A stretch of 49,207 bases of DNA, from contig DXCK01000006.1 of NCBI GenBank assembly GCA_019116045.1, forward strand, positions 1 to 49,207. Reading direction: 5' to 3'. This DNA is from Candidatus Bacteroides merdipullorum. GTDB lineage: Bacteria > Bacteroidota > Bacteroidia > Bacteroidales > Bacteroidaceae. Each line of letters begins with the position of its first letter. Position 1 is the stretch's first letter. Below the pieces are notes generated by a model. It ran no database searches, was not told where the DNA came from, and worked only from the letters and a program-made list of their open reading frames with translations. Positions 8,812-18,100 of this stretch are shown here, piece after piece. A program made the translations under genes and the position numbers.

Positions 8812-8843
8812 TTTGTGTATCTGCGGAATAATTCGTTCCTTTG
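8812..8843 (+). promoter_or_regulatory. rplS promoter
   Basis: TTTG at 8812-8815, 20-base spacer, TTCCTTTG at 8836-8843 (one mismatch to TAnnTTTG). The leader to the rplS start is about 85 bases. Confidence 0.5.
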
Positions 8844-8933
8844 CAACCGCTTTCGCGCAATCGCTGTCAGGAACAACAGAGAAAGCCTGGTATGTTGCGT
8901 AGTAACGATAACAATTTAACCAACAAAAAGACA

Positions 8934-9287
8934 ATGGACTTAATTAAAATTGCAGAAGAAGCATTTGCTACGGGCAAACAGCACCCCAGCTTCAAGGCAG
9001 GTGACACAGTAACCGTGGCATATCGTATCGTGGAAGGTAACAAAGAACGCGTACAGAATTATCGCGGCGTTGTTATCAAGATTTCCGGTCATGGTGAAAA
9101 GAGACGCTTCACCGTACGCAAGATGTCGGGCACTGTGGGTGTAGAACGTATCTTCCCCATCGAATCTCCGGCCATCGACAGCATCGAAGTGAACAAGATT
9201 GGTAAAGTACGCCGCGCCAAGTTGTACTACCTGCGCGCCCTTACCGGTAAGAAGGCTAGAATCAAAGAGAAAAGAGCCAACGGATAA
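8934..9287 (+). CDS. rplS: 50S ribosomal protein L19
   Basis: 117 residues, full length for bacterial L19, which sits at the 30S-50S interface. Family signatures are clear: [53 protein letters not shown] and [12 protein letters not shown]. The start [11 protein letters not shown] at 8934 is chosen because upstream codons of the longer frame do not belong to the family and lie after the predicted promoter. Followed by a strong terminator. Confidence 0.98.
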   Translation: MDLIKIAEEAFATGKQHPSFKAGDTVTVAYRIVEGNKERVQNYRGVVIKISGHGEKRRFTVRKMSGTVGVERIFPIESPAIDSIEVNKIGKVRRAKLYYLRALTGKKARIKEKRANG

Positions 9288-9311
9288 TCTAAAAGTAAGC
9301 CTTATAAAAGA

Positions 9312-9346
9312 AGGGATGTTCCTGCGTGGAGCATCCCTCTTTTTTA
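9312..9346 (+). terminator. rplS terminator, probably bidirectional
   Basis: An 11-bp stem (AGGGATGTTCC paired with GGAGCATCCCT, one G-U) is followed by CTTTTTTAT. On the opposite strand the same stem is followed by TTCTTTTAT, so it can also end the convergent DUF4907 gene. Confidence 0.85.
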
Positions 9347-9664
9347 TCATCGCCCGGCCTGTTGCCGGCAGTTTTCCACTTCTTCGCAAGTTAACGTAGG
9401 GGGCAAGCCACGACGCAACTTGCGGCACACCAACTCTCCTGCCCGCAAGGCCTCCGCCTCCGTCCGGAAGGCTTGACGATGTCCCACGGCCGGCATATAA
9501 GGTTGGAGGATGAGCGTGTCACCGTTTTGCCGGACCACGTAGCCATAGCCTCCGGGCACCTGCAAAACACAGCAATCCAATCCGTCGATACCGGCATGAG
9601 AACAGGATAAGCATGTCATCAACGACAGACTTATCCCTACCCAAATTTGCCATCTAAGTACCAT
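9347..9664 (-). CDS. DUF4907-type lipoprotein
   Basis: 105 residues from the ATG at 9664, opening a lipoprotein signal (MVLRWQIWVGISLSLMTCLSC). The mature part (YGYVVRQNGDTLILQPYMPA, F-T-AEALRAGELVCRKLRRGLPPT) has the pattern I know from DUF4907: a GYGY strand, a Q-P-x-(I/M)-P-A motif, then an A-x-x-A-G/A-x-L-V helix and PP. Molecular role unknown. The longer frame to 9736 lacks support. It converges on rplS, sharing the terminator. Confidence 0.65.
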   Translation of the reverse strand: MVLRWQIWVGISLSLMTCLSCSHAGIDGLDCCVLQVPGGYGYVVRQNGDTLILQPYMPAVGHRQAFRTEAEALRAGELVCRKLRRGLPPTLTCEEVENCRQQAGR

Positions 9665-9720
9665 AATCAAAGCAAATCTTATTAAAACCCAGTCGGAATT
9701 TCTTTTTGGCTGCCACACTG

Positions 9721-9900
9721 CTAAAAGTTTGTTCAAAAATCACTTTCTGTCATGTTGAGTGAAGCGGAGTCGAAACATCTCCCTAATACTTTTCATGCGC
9801 ATAGTGGGATTCCTCGATACTTCCTCTTACCTCCCCCCGTTTGGCGGGGGAGAACAATGTTCAGAATGACAGAGTAAATGAAAATCCAAACAGGCTCTAA
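9721..9900 (+). repeat. MITE-like dispersed repeat, copy B
   Basis: Same family as 130-277 and 33003-33187. It begins CTAAAAGTTTGTTC, carries TGTCATGTTGAG, GAAGCGGAGTCGAAACATC and GATTCCTCGA, and ends ATGACAGAG...CAGGCTCTAA. Near its right end it contains a palindromic module (about 9824-9857) with CTCCCCCC...GGGGGAG, inverted relative to the same module in copy C. Confidence 0.75.
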
Positions 9901-9918
9901 GAGACAGCGGTTGTTCTA

Positions 9919-10974
9919 TCAATCATCTTCCTGCTCATAAGGCAGCAGTTCATATACATCGTCAAAATAGCTGGTTCCCGACGAACCGGTCAGGACAAAG
10001 CCCCGCGTACCGGTGGAGAAGGATACTGCCTGCTTGCGCGACGAACCGCCTGTGCCGTAGTGCACGTTGGTGAGCGGCGTGTAATCGTCGTCGGCATCGC
10101 CGTACCACAAGTCTTCATCGGGATTGTACATCCAGTAGTCGCTGGTCACTCCGCTACGGTCTCCCGTGGCGATATAGCCACGTCCGTCTATGACAAAGGA
10201 CACGGTTTGACTGCGGGTAATGGCGTAGTCGTCGTCATAATCTTCATCGTCGTTGGTATCGGCAATGTCGCGCAGGCGCGTCCAGGTGGAACCGTCGAAT
10301 TTATAGAAGTCAGTCACATACGAGTTGTTGTTGGTTCCGAAACCTATGTAAGCCACGTCGTCGATGACGAAAGCAGTGCCGTAGACACGTTTGGAGCCTT
10401 CGAAACCGTTGACAATCTGCCACTGGCTGCCCGAAGCGGCATTGGGATCGAAACGATAGATATCTTTCAGGTAGTTGTCATCATACCCCGTGCCCACATA
10501 GCCATATCCACCCACGGAGAAAGCCAATGCGCCATAGCGCATGCCTCCGGCGAAATCATCTTTTTGCGTCCACGTGTCTGTGGTCGGGTCATATTCCCAA
10601 GTGTCGGCCAGATACTCCGGCTCGTCTTTAAGGGCTCCGGTGGTGACATAGCCTTTGCCGTTGAGGGCAAAAGCCGCGGCGCTGTGTCTACCTTGGGCTT
10701 CGTCGGGCATGTCGGCACACTGTGTCCAGTAATTCCCTTCGATGTCATAAGCCCACGCATCTTTCAGCAAATCGCGGTTGGAACCACGGTAGCCACAACA
10801 CAGATAACCTTTGCCGTCGATGGTAAAACTGCTGGCATTGCAACGCGCCACGCCGTCGAAATCCGAACGCCGTATCCACTGTCCTTGCGTATATTCGTCG
10901 TCGTCCGTGCATCCGGCAGGCAGACAGGCAAGAGCCATCAGCACAATTCCTCCAAAAGTCTGTTTCATATCCAT
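9919..10974 (-). CDS. Kelch-repeat-like surface lipoprotein
   Basis: 351 residues from the ATG at 10974 (10968 and 10989 are alternatives). Lipoprotein signal ending LPAGC, then TDDDEY, acidic like Bacteroides surface-export signals. The rest is about six Kelch-like blades: repeated xGKGYxxxG(A/Y) strands followed by DxWxYDxxxxxWTQ, for example DAWAYDIEGNYWTQ, DTWEYDPTTDTWTQ and SDYWMYNPDEDLWY. It should fold as a beta-propeller; ligand unknown. Divergent from a DUF4270 lipoprotein and an outer-membrane barrel, which suggests a shared envelope function. Confidence 0.8.
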   Translation of the reverse strand: MDMKQTFGGIVLMALACLPAGCTDDDEYTQGQWIRRSDFDGVARCNASSFTIDGKGYLCCGYRGSNRDLLKDAWAYDIEGNYWTQCADMPDEAQGRHSAAAFALNGKGYVTTGALKDEPEYLADTWEYDPTTDTWTQKDDFAGGMRYGALAFSVGGYGYVGTGYDDNYLKDIYRFDPNAASGSQWQIVNGFEGSKRVYGTAFVIDDVAYIGFGTNNNSYVTDFYKFDGSTWTRLRDIADTNDDEDYDDDYAITRSQTVSFVIDGRGYIATGDRSGVTSDYWMYNPDEDLWYGDADDDYTPLTNVHYGTGGSSRKQAVSFSTGTRGFVLTGSSGTSYFDDVYELLPYEQEDD

Positions 10975-11276
10975 TTTCTGTTTATACATTTCTATGATTA
11001 TGCCGCGAAAGTAATCCGTTGCATGCACCCGTGCAAAAAGAACCGACGAACGGGCAAGAAAATCCGATAAACACGTTCGACGAAGAAGCAGGCCCAACAG
11101 TCGATTTCAATAGGAAAAACTGCTTCAAACCCCTTCCTTTGTCCGCCGAAACTCCAACCGGGGATAGAAAAAGATTCATATCTGCCCTGACAGGCACTGC
11201 CGAAACTATATCAATATGAAGAACCGGCAGGGATGACAGATATATTATGATATAAACTTAATTGGTTCATCTGCTT
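10975..11276. other. Divergent intergenic region between Kelch and DUF4270 genes
   Basis: It carries the minus-strand promoter at 11006-11037. I see no clear TAnnTTTG for the plus-strand DUF4270 gene and no other feature. Confidence 0.5.
11006..11037 (-). promoter_or_regulatory. Promoter of the Kelch-like lipoprotein
   Basis: Minus-strand TTTG (11037-11034), 20-base spacer, TACTTTCG (11013-11006), one mismatch to TAnnTTTG. Transcription would start near 11000, favouring the start codons at 10974 or 10968. Confidence 0.5.
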
Positions 11277-12608
11277 ATGTATAAAAAGGGAAAAACGGGA
11301 AGTGTATGTTGGCTTCCGCTTCTCATGCTGGGAGCAAACGCTTGCGTCGATGAAAACTCAGAGCTGGGACGGACCTTGGTCGACAGTTCTTTTTATAATG
11401 TATATGTAGATACTTGTACGGTAGACATCAGCACCGTGTTGGAAGATTCCATTGTGACGCGTGGCGACAGTGTCTGCCAAATCGGGCATTATGCAGAAGG
11501 CGACTGGGGCGAGGTAAGCGCCATCTATTATGCGGAATACAACTGCAGCAACTTTACACCTGAGCAGGATTATGATTATACACTCGATTCGCTGGTGCTC
11601 CGCATGGTGCACAGCGGGCATTACTGGGGCGACACGCTGACGCGACCGCTTATCTGGATCTACCAATTGTCAAACCCCATCGAACTGACCGACGACGCAG
11701 ATCTGTATAATCACAGCGTTTTGGACATAGAGGGCACGCCCTTGGGCAGTTTTACCTACCGCCCAAGGCCAGGCCAGAAAAGGGTACATGAAATCCGCTT
11801 GCCGGACAGTTGGGGACAGCAACTGCTGGATGACCTGGTGAACGAAGAAGATTATCTGACGTCACAAGAAGACTTTAAGCGACATTTTCCCGGACTGGCC
11901 TTTGTGCCGGACGAAAGCGGGCAGTGCATCAGCGGTTTCCAGGTGGGCGATTCATCGATGTGCCTTGTCTTACACTACCAGGAGATTTCCAGCCAGCGGG
12001 AAGAGAAACAACTGACCTTCAGCGTCAACATGGATTATGCTTATACAGGCATCCGGCATGACTGCACGAACACGATTCTGGGCAATGTGCCCAGTGGTAT
12101 AGAGAATTATGTACATTCTACCGACCTGGGGCACCGCGCCTACCTGCAAGGCCTGACGGGATATTACAACCAATTGGAGTTTCCATACCTGAACGAATTG
12201 CAAGATGCCGGACAGATTGTCTCCATCGAAAGCGCCACGCTCTATTTGTATCCACTGAAAGGAAGTTATAACAAGACCAACCAACTGCCTGAAGACATCC
12301 GCCTGTACATCACCAACGAGAACAACGTGTTGGAAGACTACGTATATGGCAGCGATGGAGTGACGGTACAGACCGGCAACCTGACCGTTGACGAAGTATT
12401 CGGCCAGGATACCTACTATTCATTCGACCTGACTGACTTTATCCGCAATAATCTCGGCACGTGGGGGATGATGCGGCAGAAGTTGCTGCTGAACATGCCT
12501 GACGACGATGCATCTTCCTGTTTCGACCAGGTCATCTTCAGCAACGACCCGGAAGAAGAAAGACAATGTCGCCTGGACGTGCGCTTTAAAACTTATAACG
12601 AACAATGA
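11277..12608 (+). CDS. DUF4270 family lipoprotein
   Basis: 443 residues. The start ATG at 11277 opens a lipoprotein signal with lipobox GANAC; an upstream TTG at 11262 is less likely. The mature sequence follows the DUF4270 pattern: ELGRTLVDSSFYNVYVDTCTV near the N-terminus, DSLVLRM, the LP-DSWGQQLLDDL segment, PGLAFVPD and C-terminal strands with SATLYLYP and FDLTDFIRN. This family is a Bacteroidetes secreted protein of unknown role. Its stop overlaps the next start as ATGA, so it is coupled to the outer-membrane protein gene. Confidence 0.75.
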   Translation: MYKKGKTGSVCWLPLLMLGANACVDENSELGRTLVDSSFYNVYVDTCTVDISTVLEDSIVTRGDSVCQIGHYAEGDWGEVSAIYYAEYNCSNFTPEQDYDYTLDSLVLRMVHSGHYWGDTLTRPLIWIYQLSNPIELTDDADLYNHSVLDIEGTPLGSFTYRPRPGQKRVHEIRLPDSWGQQLLDDLVNEEDYLTSQEDFKRHFPGLAFVPDESGQCISGFQVGDSSMCLVLHYQEISSQREEKQLTFSVNMDYAYTGIRHDCTNTILGNVPSGIENYVHSTDLGHRAYLQGLTGYYNQLEFPYLNELQDAGQIVSIESATLYLYPLKGSYNKTNQLPEDIRLYITNENNVLEDYVYGSDGVTVQTGNLTVDEVFGQDTYYSFDLTDFIRNNLGTWGMMRQKLLLNMPDDDASSCFDQVIFSNDPEEERQCRLDVRFKTYNEQ

Positions 12609-13816
12609 GAAAACTATACCTGACTTTTGGATTGCTAAGCCTGACCGGAACGATGCTGCTCCCTTTGCAGGCACAAAACTCGACCAACCTGCCTACGTCG
12701 ATGTACGGCATCGGCGAATTGAGCCCGGGAGACGGAGGCCGTTTGTCCGGCATGGGCAATGTAGGCATTGCCTTGAATCGTCTGGGTTTCCAGAATACAC
12801 TGAACCCGGCAGCCATCACGCAGATGGACAGCACTTGCTTTACCTTCGATGTGGGGGCATCGGGAGCTTATGCGCGCTATTCTTACCTGAGCGACCGGAG
12901 CAGCAGCCTGACGGCCAACCCGAACCGCTTCAGCCTGGGATTCCGCCTGAGGCGGCGTTGGTATATGATGCTGGGAGCGGCGCCTTACAGCAGCGTGGGC
13001 TATCTCATCCGTACCGAAGAACCCGTTGAAGGGTTGCCCGGCCAGTATGTTTACTCGAGTTTCCAAGGCGAAGGAGGACTGTACCGCTGCTACCTGACAA
13101 ATGCCGTGCGGTTAAGCCCGAGGCTGTCGGTAGGGCTCAACGTAGGCATGGTGCTGGGAACGGTGACACAGAGCGAAACACAAGAGAGTGCTACGGTTGA
13201 GTATGAATCGAAGAAACGGGCTTTTTACGTCGACCTGGGAGTGCATTACGACTTCAATCCCCAAGGAGAGCGCAGATGGTCGGTCGGAGTGGTTTTCGCT
13301 CCTTTCATGCCTTTGAGCCATGATAATGAACTGACGTATGAAAACTCATCCATCGAAGAAGGGCTGGAGAAGCCTTACCATAGTTCCCAAGAATACCTGC
13401 CCTTACACTTGGGGGCAGGCGTGGCCATGAATACGGGACATTGGACATGGACTGCCGACTACAACTACGTGGACTGGAGCCGCAACACATCGGATAAGAG
13501 CTCGGCTGACTATACGAACCAACATAAGCTGAATCTCGGAGCCGGATATACCCTGCACCCTCGCCGCCCGCGTTCCACTGAACTGATGGGGGGAATCGGA
13601 TACAGTAACTCCTACATCAGCATGAAAGGCCGGAAAATGCACTACCTGGAGGCAAGCGCAGGCATCAGCATCCCCATCCGCCAATCGTTCCTGTCGCTGT
13701 CGCTGGGCTGGCGGCGGCAGATGGACAGCAGCAGCACACTGATGCAGGAAAGCCGCTGGAGCCTCAACCTAAACCTGACATTCGGCGAAAGGTTGTCGCG
13801 GAGCCGGCTCAAATGA
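12605..13816 (+). CDS. Outer-membrane beta-barrel protein (FadL/PorV-like)
   Basis: 403 residues. Signal peptide MRKLYLTFGLLSLTG...LQAQ, then SMYGIGELSPGDGGRLSGMGNVGIAL and NPAAITQMDS, the N-terminal pattern of Bacteroidetes FadL/PorV-like barrels. Many alternating amphipathic strands follow and the last residues form a beta strand (WSLNLNLTFGERL). Probably an outer-membrane channel or anchor acting with the DUF4270 lipoprotein, to which it is coupled by ATGA overlap. Substrate unknown. Confidence 0.7.
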   Translation: MRKLYLTFGLLSLTGTMLLPLQAQNSTNLPTSMYGIGELSPGDGGRLSGMGNVGIALNRLGFQNTLNPAAITQMDSTCFTFDVGASGAYARYSYLSDRSSSLTANPNRFSLGFRLRRRWYMMLGAAPYSSVGYLIRTEEPVEGLPGQYVYSSFQGEGGLYRCYLTNAVRLSPRLSVGLNVGMVLGTVTQSETQESATVEYESKKRAFYVDLGVHYDFNPQGERRWSVGVVFAPFMPLSHDNELTYENSSIEEGLEKPYHSSQEYLPLHLGAGVAMNTGHWTWTADYNYVDWSRNTSDKSSADYTNQHKLNLGAGYTLHPRRPRSTELMGGIGYSNSYISMKGRKMHYLEASAGISIPIRQSFLSLSLGWRRQMDSSSTLMQESRWSLNLNLTFGERLSRSRLK

Positions 13817-13932
13817 CGTATGAAATGGCACGCAGATAACACTGATAGAACGGATGACCACAGCTTATAAATCATCGAAGAAATCTGTGAAAATCCATTT
13901 AATCAGTGTTATCTGCGTGCCATTTCACACGT
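13816..13932. repeat. Palindromic MITE-like element with 26-bp perfect terminal inverted repeats, copy 1
   Basis: The left end (13821-13846, starting TGAAATGGCACGCAG) is the exact reverse complement of 13902-13927 (ending CTGCGTGCCATTTCA). Allowing one mismatch, the arms extend outward through ACGT on each side. The centre contains GATGACCACAG and GAAAATCC. It lies between convergent genes and is related to 35751-35858. Confidence 0.85.
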
Positions 13933-13946
13933 CGACGCATCTCACT

Positions 13947-13994
13947 TAACCCATCTTGAGATCCTTCGGCCAGCTCGGGATAGCAGCATGACAG
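13947..13994. repeat. Possible fragment of the MITE-like dispersed repeat
   Basis: GAGATCCTTCGGCC, CTCGGGAT and ATGACAGG resemble the right end of copy C (GAGATCCCTCGACT, CTCGGGATGACAGAG), with a short insertion. Short and imperfect, so uncertain. Confidence 0.35.
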
Positions 13995-14029
13995 GTAATC
14001 TCTATTTTGACACCTCCTCCTGACACTGC

Positions 14030-14782
14030 TCAAAGCAGCGGCAAGTTAGACAAGAAAGGTTTCAGCCTCTCGCGGTAAGCATGCCCGATGGGTAACTCGC
14101 GCGAACCGATATATACCTCGTTACTACCGATGGCACTGAGCGCCCCCAGACGAACAATGAACGAGCGGTGGATGCGCACGAAAGCCGTCTGGGGCAACTT
14201 CTCCTCCATGTACTTCATCGTACACAATATCAGGAAAGGACGTGCCTCTTCGTGGCAATAGACTTTCACATAGTCCCCGCAGCTCTCCACATAATCCAGG
14301 CTTTTCAATTCCAGCCGCAAGATGCGGCTGTCCGAACGCAGATAAATGACCTGCTCCGCCCATTCTTCTTTCTTCAACAGATTAGGTGGCAAGGCATCTC
14401 CACCCTTCTGCCATGTAAACCAACGCATGGCTTTGTTGATAGCCTGAAAGTACGTGGCAAAACGAAGGTCTTTTTCCACCAGATAATCCAAGGCATCCAG
14501 CCTGAAACACTCGGCAGCATGCTCCGCCGTATCGGCAATGAAAATCACCCGGGTATGTGGCGACAACATGCGGCAGAAATCCATGCCACCCACCTCGCCA
14601 GCCGGAACAGAAACAAGCCCGATGACATAAACATCCACTTTTGATACGCAATAATCCTTCAGTGCTTCCAACGAATTGGTATAACAACCACACAAATGCA
14701 AAAAAGGCATGCCTTTTGACCACTCCTGTAGTTTTTCAATCATCTTTACATCCGGATGCAGCAAAGCACAAGTCAGTTCCAT
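14030..14782 (-). CDS. LytTR-family response regulator with degenerate receiver
   Basis: 250 residues. The C-terminal half (about 140-245) is a LytTR DNA-binding domain: YLRSDSRILRLELKSLDYVES-GDYVKVYC, a FVRIHRSFIVRLGALSAI core and ELPIGHAYRERL. The N-terminal half has the length and strand pattern of a receiver but lacks the acidic pair near the start (CALLHPDVKM) and the phospho-acceptor Asp (VDVYVIGLVSVP, Gly where Asp is expected). It is therefore unlikely to be controlled by phosphorylation. No histidine kinase is adjacent. Divergent from the susC gene, so it is the probable regulator of the mannan locus; that link is inference from position. Confidence 0.82.
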   Translation of the reverse strand: MELTCALLHPDVKMIEKLQEWSKGMPFLHLCGCYTNSLEALKDYCVSKVDVYVIGLVSVPAGEVGGMDFCRMLSPHTRVIFIADTAEHAAECFRLDALDYLVEKDLRFATYFQAINKAMRWFTWQKGGDALPPNLLKKEEWAEQVIYLRSDSRILRLELKSLDYVESCGDYVKVYCHEEARPFLILCTMKYMEEKLPQTAFVRIHRSFIVRLGALSAIGSNEVYIGSRELPIGHAYRERLKPFLSNLPLL

Positions 14783-14954
14783 AACACCATTCTTAATTTA
14801 TCAAAAGGACGAAAGAACATCGAAAAGACTGCTCACTGTAACTCAATATTAAGATTCTTTCAACACTTTCTTCTCCCCTCTACAAGCTGTCAGTCCTGTT
14901 TTCCAAGCAGGTCAGGCCAATGCCAACCACACGATTGTAAACCAACAGAGCTTT

Positions 14955-14962
14955 TATTTTTG
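14955..14962 (+). promoter_or_regulatory. Candidate distal -7 element for the SusC operon
   Basis: TATTTTTG fits TAnnTTTG. ATTG at 14934-14937 could be its -33 at a short 17-base spacing. It lies immediately upstream of the inverted repeat. Confidence 0.35.
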
Positions 14963-14964
14963 CC

Positions 14965-14991
14965 TCAAAATATGCTGTACAACATATTTGA
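14965..14991. promoter_or_regulatory. Inverted repeat, candidate operator
   Basis: TCAAAATATG (14965-14974) and CATATTTGA (14983-14991) are reverse complements except for one extra A, with an 8-base centre. The position between the LytTR gene and susC, beside a promoter-like element, suggests a protein-binding site. Which protein binds is unknown. Confidence 0.45.
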
Positions 14992-15070
14992 TATTCAAAA
15001 AAATTATCGTATCAACAGAATTGTATTACATTAAGATAAAATAATATCATTATCCAATATTATTAACCCC

Positions 15071-15078
15071 TAAATTTG
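15071..15078 (+). promoter_or_regulatory. Candidate proximal -7 element for susC
   Basis: TAAATTTG matches TAnnTTTG and lies 36 bases before the start codon at 15115. No TTTG stands at the expected -33 distance, which would suit an activator-dependent promoter. Confidence 0.45.
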
Positions 15079-15114
15079 CCAACGAAAACAAAATCCAAAT
15101 GTAATATTAACAAA

Positions 15115-18100
15115 ATGCCGATGAAAAACAAGAAAGTTTTGAGTTGGTTGATAGCAGTATTCTGCTTGATTCCGCAAATGATCCTTGCACAGAACATATC
15201 GGTGCAAGGTACGGTTACGGACGAAAATGGGGAAACCATGATTGGCGTATCCGTATTGGTAAAAGGGACGACAACAGGCGCGATTACCGATCTGGACGGT
15301 AATTTCTCGTTGTCCGTCTCCAGTGGCAGTACATTGGTCTTTTCTTACATCGGGTACAAGACCCAGGAGGAGAAAGTGACCGGCAGTATCCTGAAGGTGA
15401 CGATGACACCTGACAATGAGATGCTGGACGAAGTGGTGGTTATCGCTTATGGTCAGCAAAAGAAGGTGACGGTCACTGGTTCTATTTCAAACGTCAACTC
15501 CAAGGAATTGCTGAAATCGCCCGCGGCGTCGTTGGGTAACGCGATTTCCGGTAAGTTGCCGGGCTTGTCGACGGTGCAGTACTCCGGTCTGCCGGGCGAA
15601 GACGACCCGACCATCTTCATTCGTGGCCAGGCTTCGTTGAATGGTTCCAACCCGCTGGTGTTGGTAGACGGCGTGGAACGCTCGTTTACTCAGATCGACC
15701 CGAATGAAGTGGCCGACATTACGGTGCTGAAAGACGCCTCGGCAACGGCCGTTTACGGTGTGCGCGGTGCCAACGGTGTCATCTTGGTGACAACGAAGCG
15801 CGGTGAGGCCGGCAAGACAAACGTATCTGTATCTACGTCGTGGGGCATACAGACAGTGACCAATTTCTTGGATTTGGCCGACTCGTACACGTATGCCACG
15901 ACGTTCAACCAGGCCCGCTTGTCGGACGGAAACGCGCCGCGATTCTCCGACGAAGTCATCGAACACTTCCGCACGCACGACCAACCGCTGCTTTATCCGG
16001 ACATCGACTGGATAGACTACATCATGAAAGACGCTGCGCTGCAGAGCCAGCACAACATCTCGGTGAGCGGCGGTAACGAAGTGGCCCGCTACTTCGTATC
16101 GCTGGGTATGCTGGACCAGGACGGTCTGTTCAAGACCTTTGGGGAAGACCCGAAATCGAATTTCAACTACCGTCGTTACAACTACCGCGCCAACTTGGAC
16201 TTGACGTTGGGCAAATGGCACGAGTTGTCTATCAATCTGGGTGGACGTGTGGAAAACCGACGCACCATCGGTAACAACGGTGGTGACGACGGTGAAGAAT
16301 ACATCTTCCGTTATCTGATGGGTGCACAACCATTCTCCGGCGCAGGTATCGTAGATGGCAGGTGGATTGTGACCAACCCTTCGTTAATCAGTGACGAAGG
16401 TGCCGTAAACTCACAAGACGGTCTGTACACATTCTACGGACAAGGTTACCGGACCACTACGGCCAACGTATTGAACGCCGACTTGATTTATAAGTTGAAG
16501 TTGGACTTCATTACAAAAGGCTTGGACTTCCGCATCAAGGGTTCCTACAATTCCACATACTATTCCCGCAAAGACCGTACGTGCGGCGCTCCAGCCAAAT
16601 ACATGCCCTATATAGGAACGGATGGCGAAATCAAGCTGCAACGCACAGGTGACTACTGGAACTTGGGCTATTCAGACAGTTCTTGGCCTAACCGCGACTG
16701 GTATGCCGAAGCCAGTCTCAACTATGCCAACAGTTTCGGTGACCACAACGTATCGGCCCTTTTGCTGTACAACCAGTCAAAGAGCTATTATCAGTGGGAC
16801 GCACAAAACAGCCAATACATTTCCATCCCGAAAGGTTACGTAGGCTTGGTGGCTCGTGCCACGTATGACTGGAAGCACCGCTACATGGTGGATGTGAACA
16901 TGGGTTACAACGGTTCCGAAAACTTTGCCAAAGGTAAACGCTACGGTTTCTTCCCCTCGGCCTCTATTGGTTGGGCGGCTTCGGAAGAACCCTTCTGGAA
17001 ACCTATCAAGCCGTATGTTTCTTTCTTGAAACTGCGTGCCTCCATCGGTACCGTAGGTAATGACAACTGTCAGGGCTACCGCTTCCTGTATCTGCCGGCT
17101 GCATGGAACATCACCACCGGCTATTACAACAACATCGGCGACTATGCCGGCTATAACTTCGGTACGACCAACACGACATTTCTCAACGTGGCGCGCGAAT
17201 ACTCTTCCGCCTCACCGGACGTGACGTGGGAAACGGCCGTGAAGTACAACTTTGGTGTCGATGCCAAGTTCTGGAACGACAAAATCAGTCTGACGTTCGA
17301 CTACTTCAAGGAAGACCGCAAGAACATCCTGATCAACAACGAAAACATGATTCAGGCTCCTACGGCCCTGCGCCCATCGTACATCAACTACGGCCGTGTG
17401 AAAAACCACGGGTATGAAATCACACTGAGCTATTCAGATAAGATTGGCGATGACTTCTCGTTCACTATCACCCCCTCGATGGCCTATGCCAAGAACAAGA
17501 TTATCGAACAAGCCGAAATCACAAAGCCTGACAAACTGGTGACGGCCGATAGTTACATGGGTAAACAACTGGGGCTGACGGAAGACACTGAAGTACAACC
17601 GACGTGGACGTACAGCACGGGACATTCCATCGGTGCGCGCAAGGGTTACTTGTTCTTTGACTTCTACCAGGAAGGCGTGACAGAACAGAAATATCGCGAA
17701 GCTTTCGGACAGGACATTCCGACACAACTGGTAGCCAACCTGATGAACGGTGATGCCGTGTATGTGGATTTGGACGGCGACGGTGTCATCACGGAGGAAT
17801 ACGACCAGATGTACATGGGCTATACGGATAACCCGGAATATACGTTCTCGCTGAACTTCAGCATGCAGTACAAAAACTTCGATTTCTCGATGCTTTGGTC
17901 GGGAGCCGGGCACGTATCCAGAAACCTGGACGGTGTGTACCGCCAGCCTTTCGGCGAACAGTATAACTCGGCCCTGCTGCAATGGGTAGTGGACAATGCG
18001 TGGACGCCGGAGAATGCGGCCAATGCCCAAATTCCCCGCATCACGTTTGCCAACGAAAAACAGAACCAAGCGAACTCCAACGTGTGGTACTACGACTCCA

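Larger units (their letters stand above)
14783..15114. other. Divergent regulatory region between LytTR gene and susC
   Basis: AT-rich, no gene. It contains two candidate plus-strand -7 elements (14955-14962 and 15071-15078) and an inverted repeat (14965-14991) between them. No clear minus-strand promoter was found. Confidence 0.55.

Noticed and set aside
15487..16329. Long minus-strand open frames opposite susC and other genes
   Set aside because: Shadows of GC-rich coding sequence; composition and lack of signals do not fit real genes.
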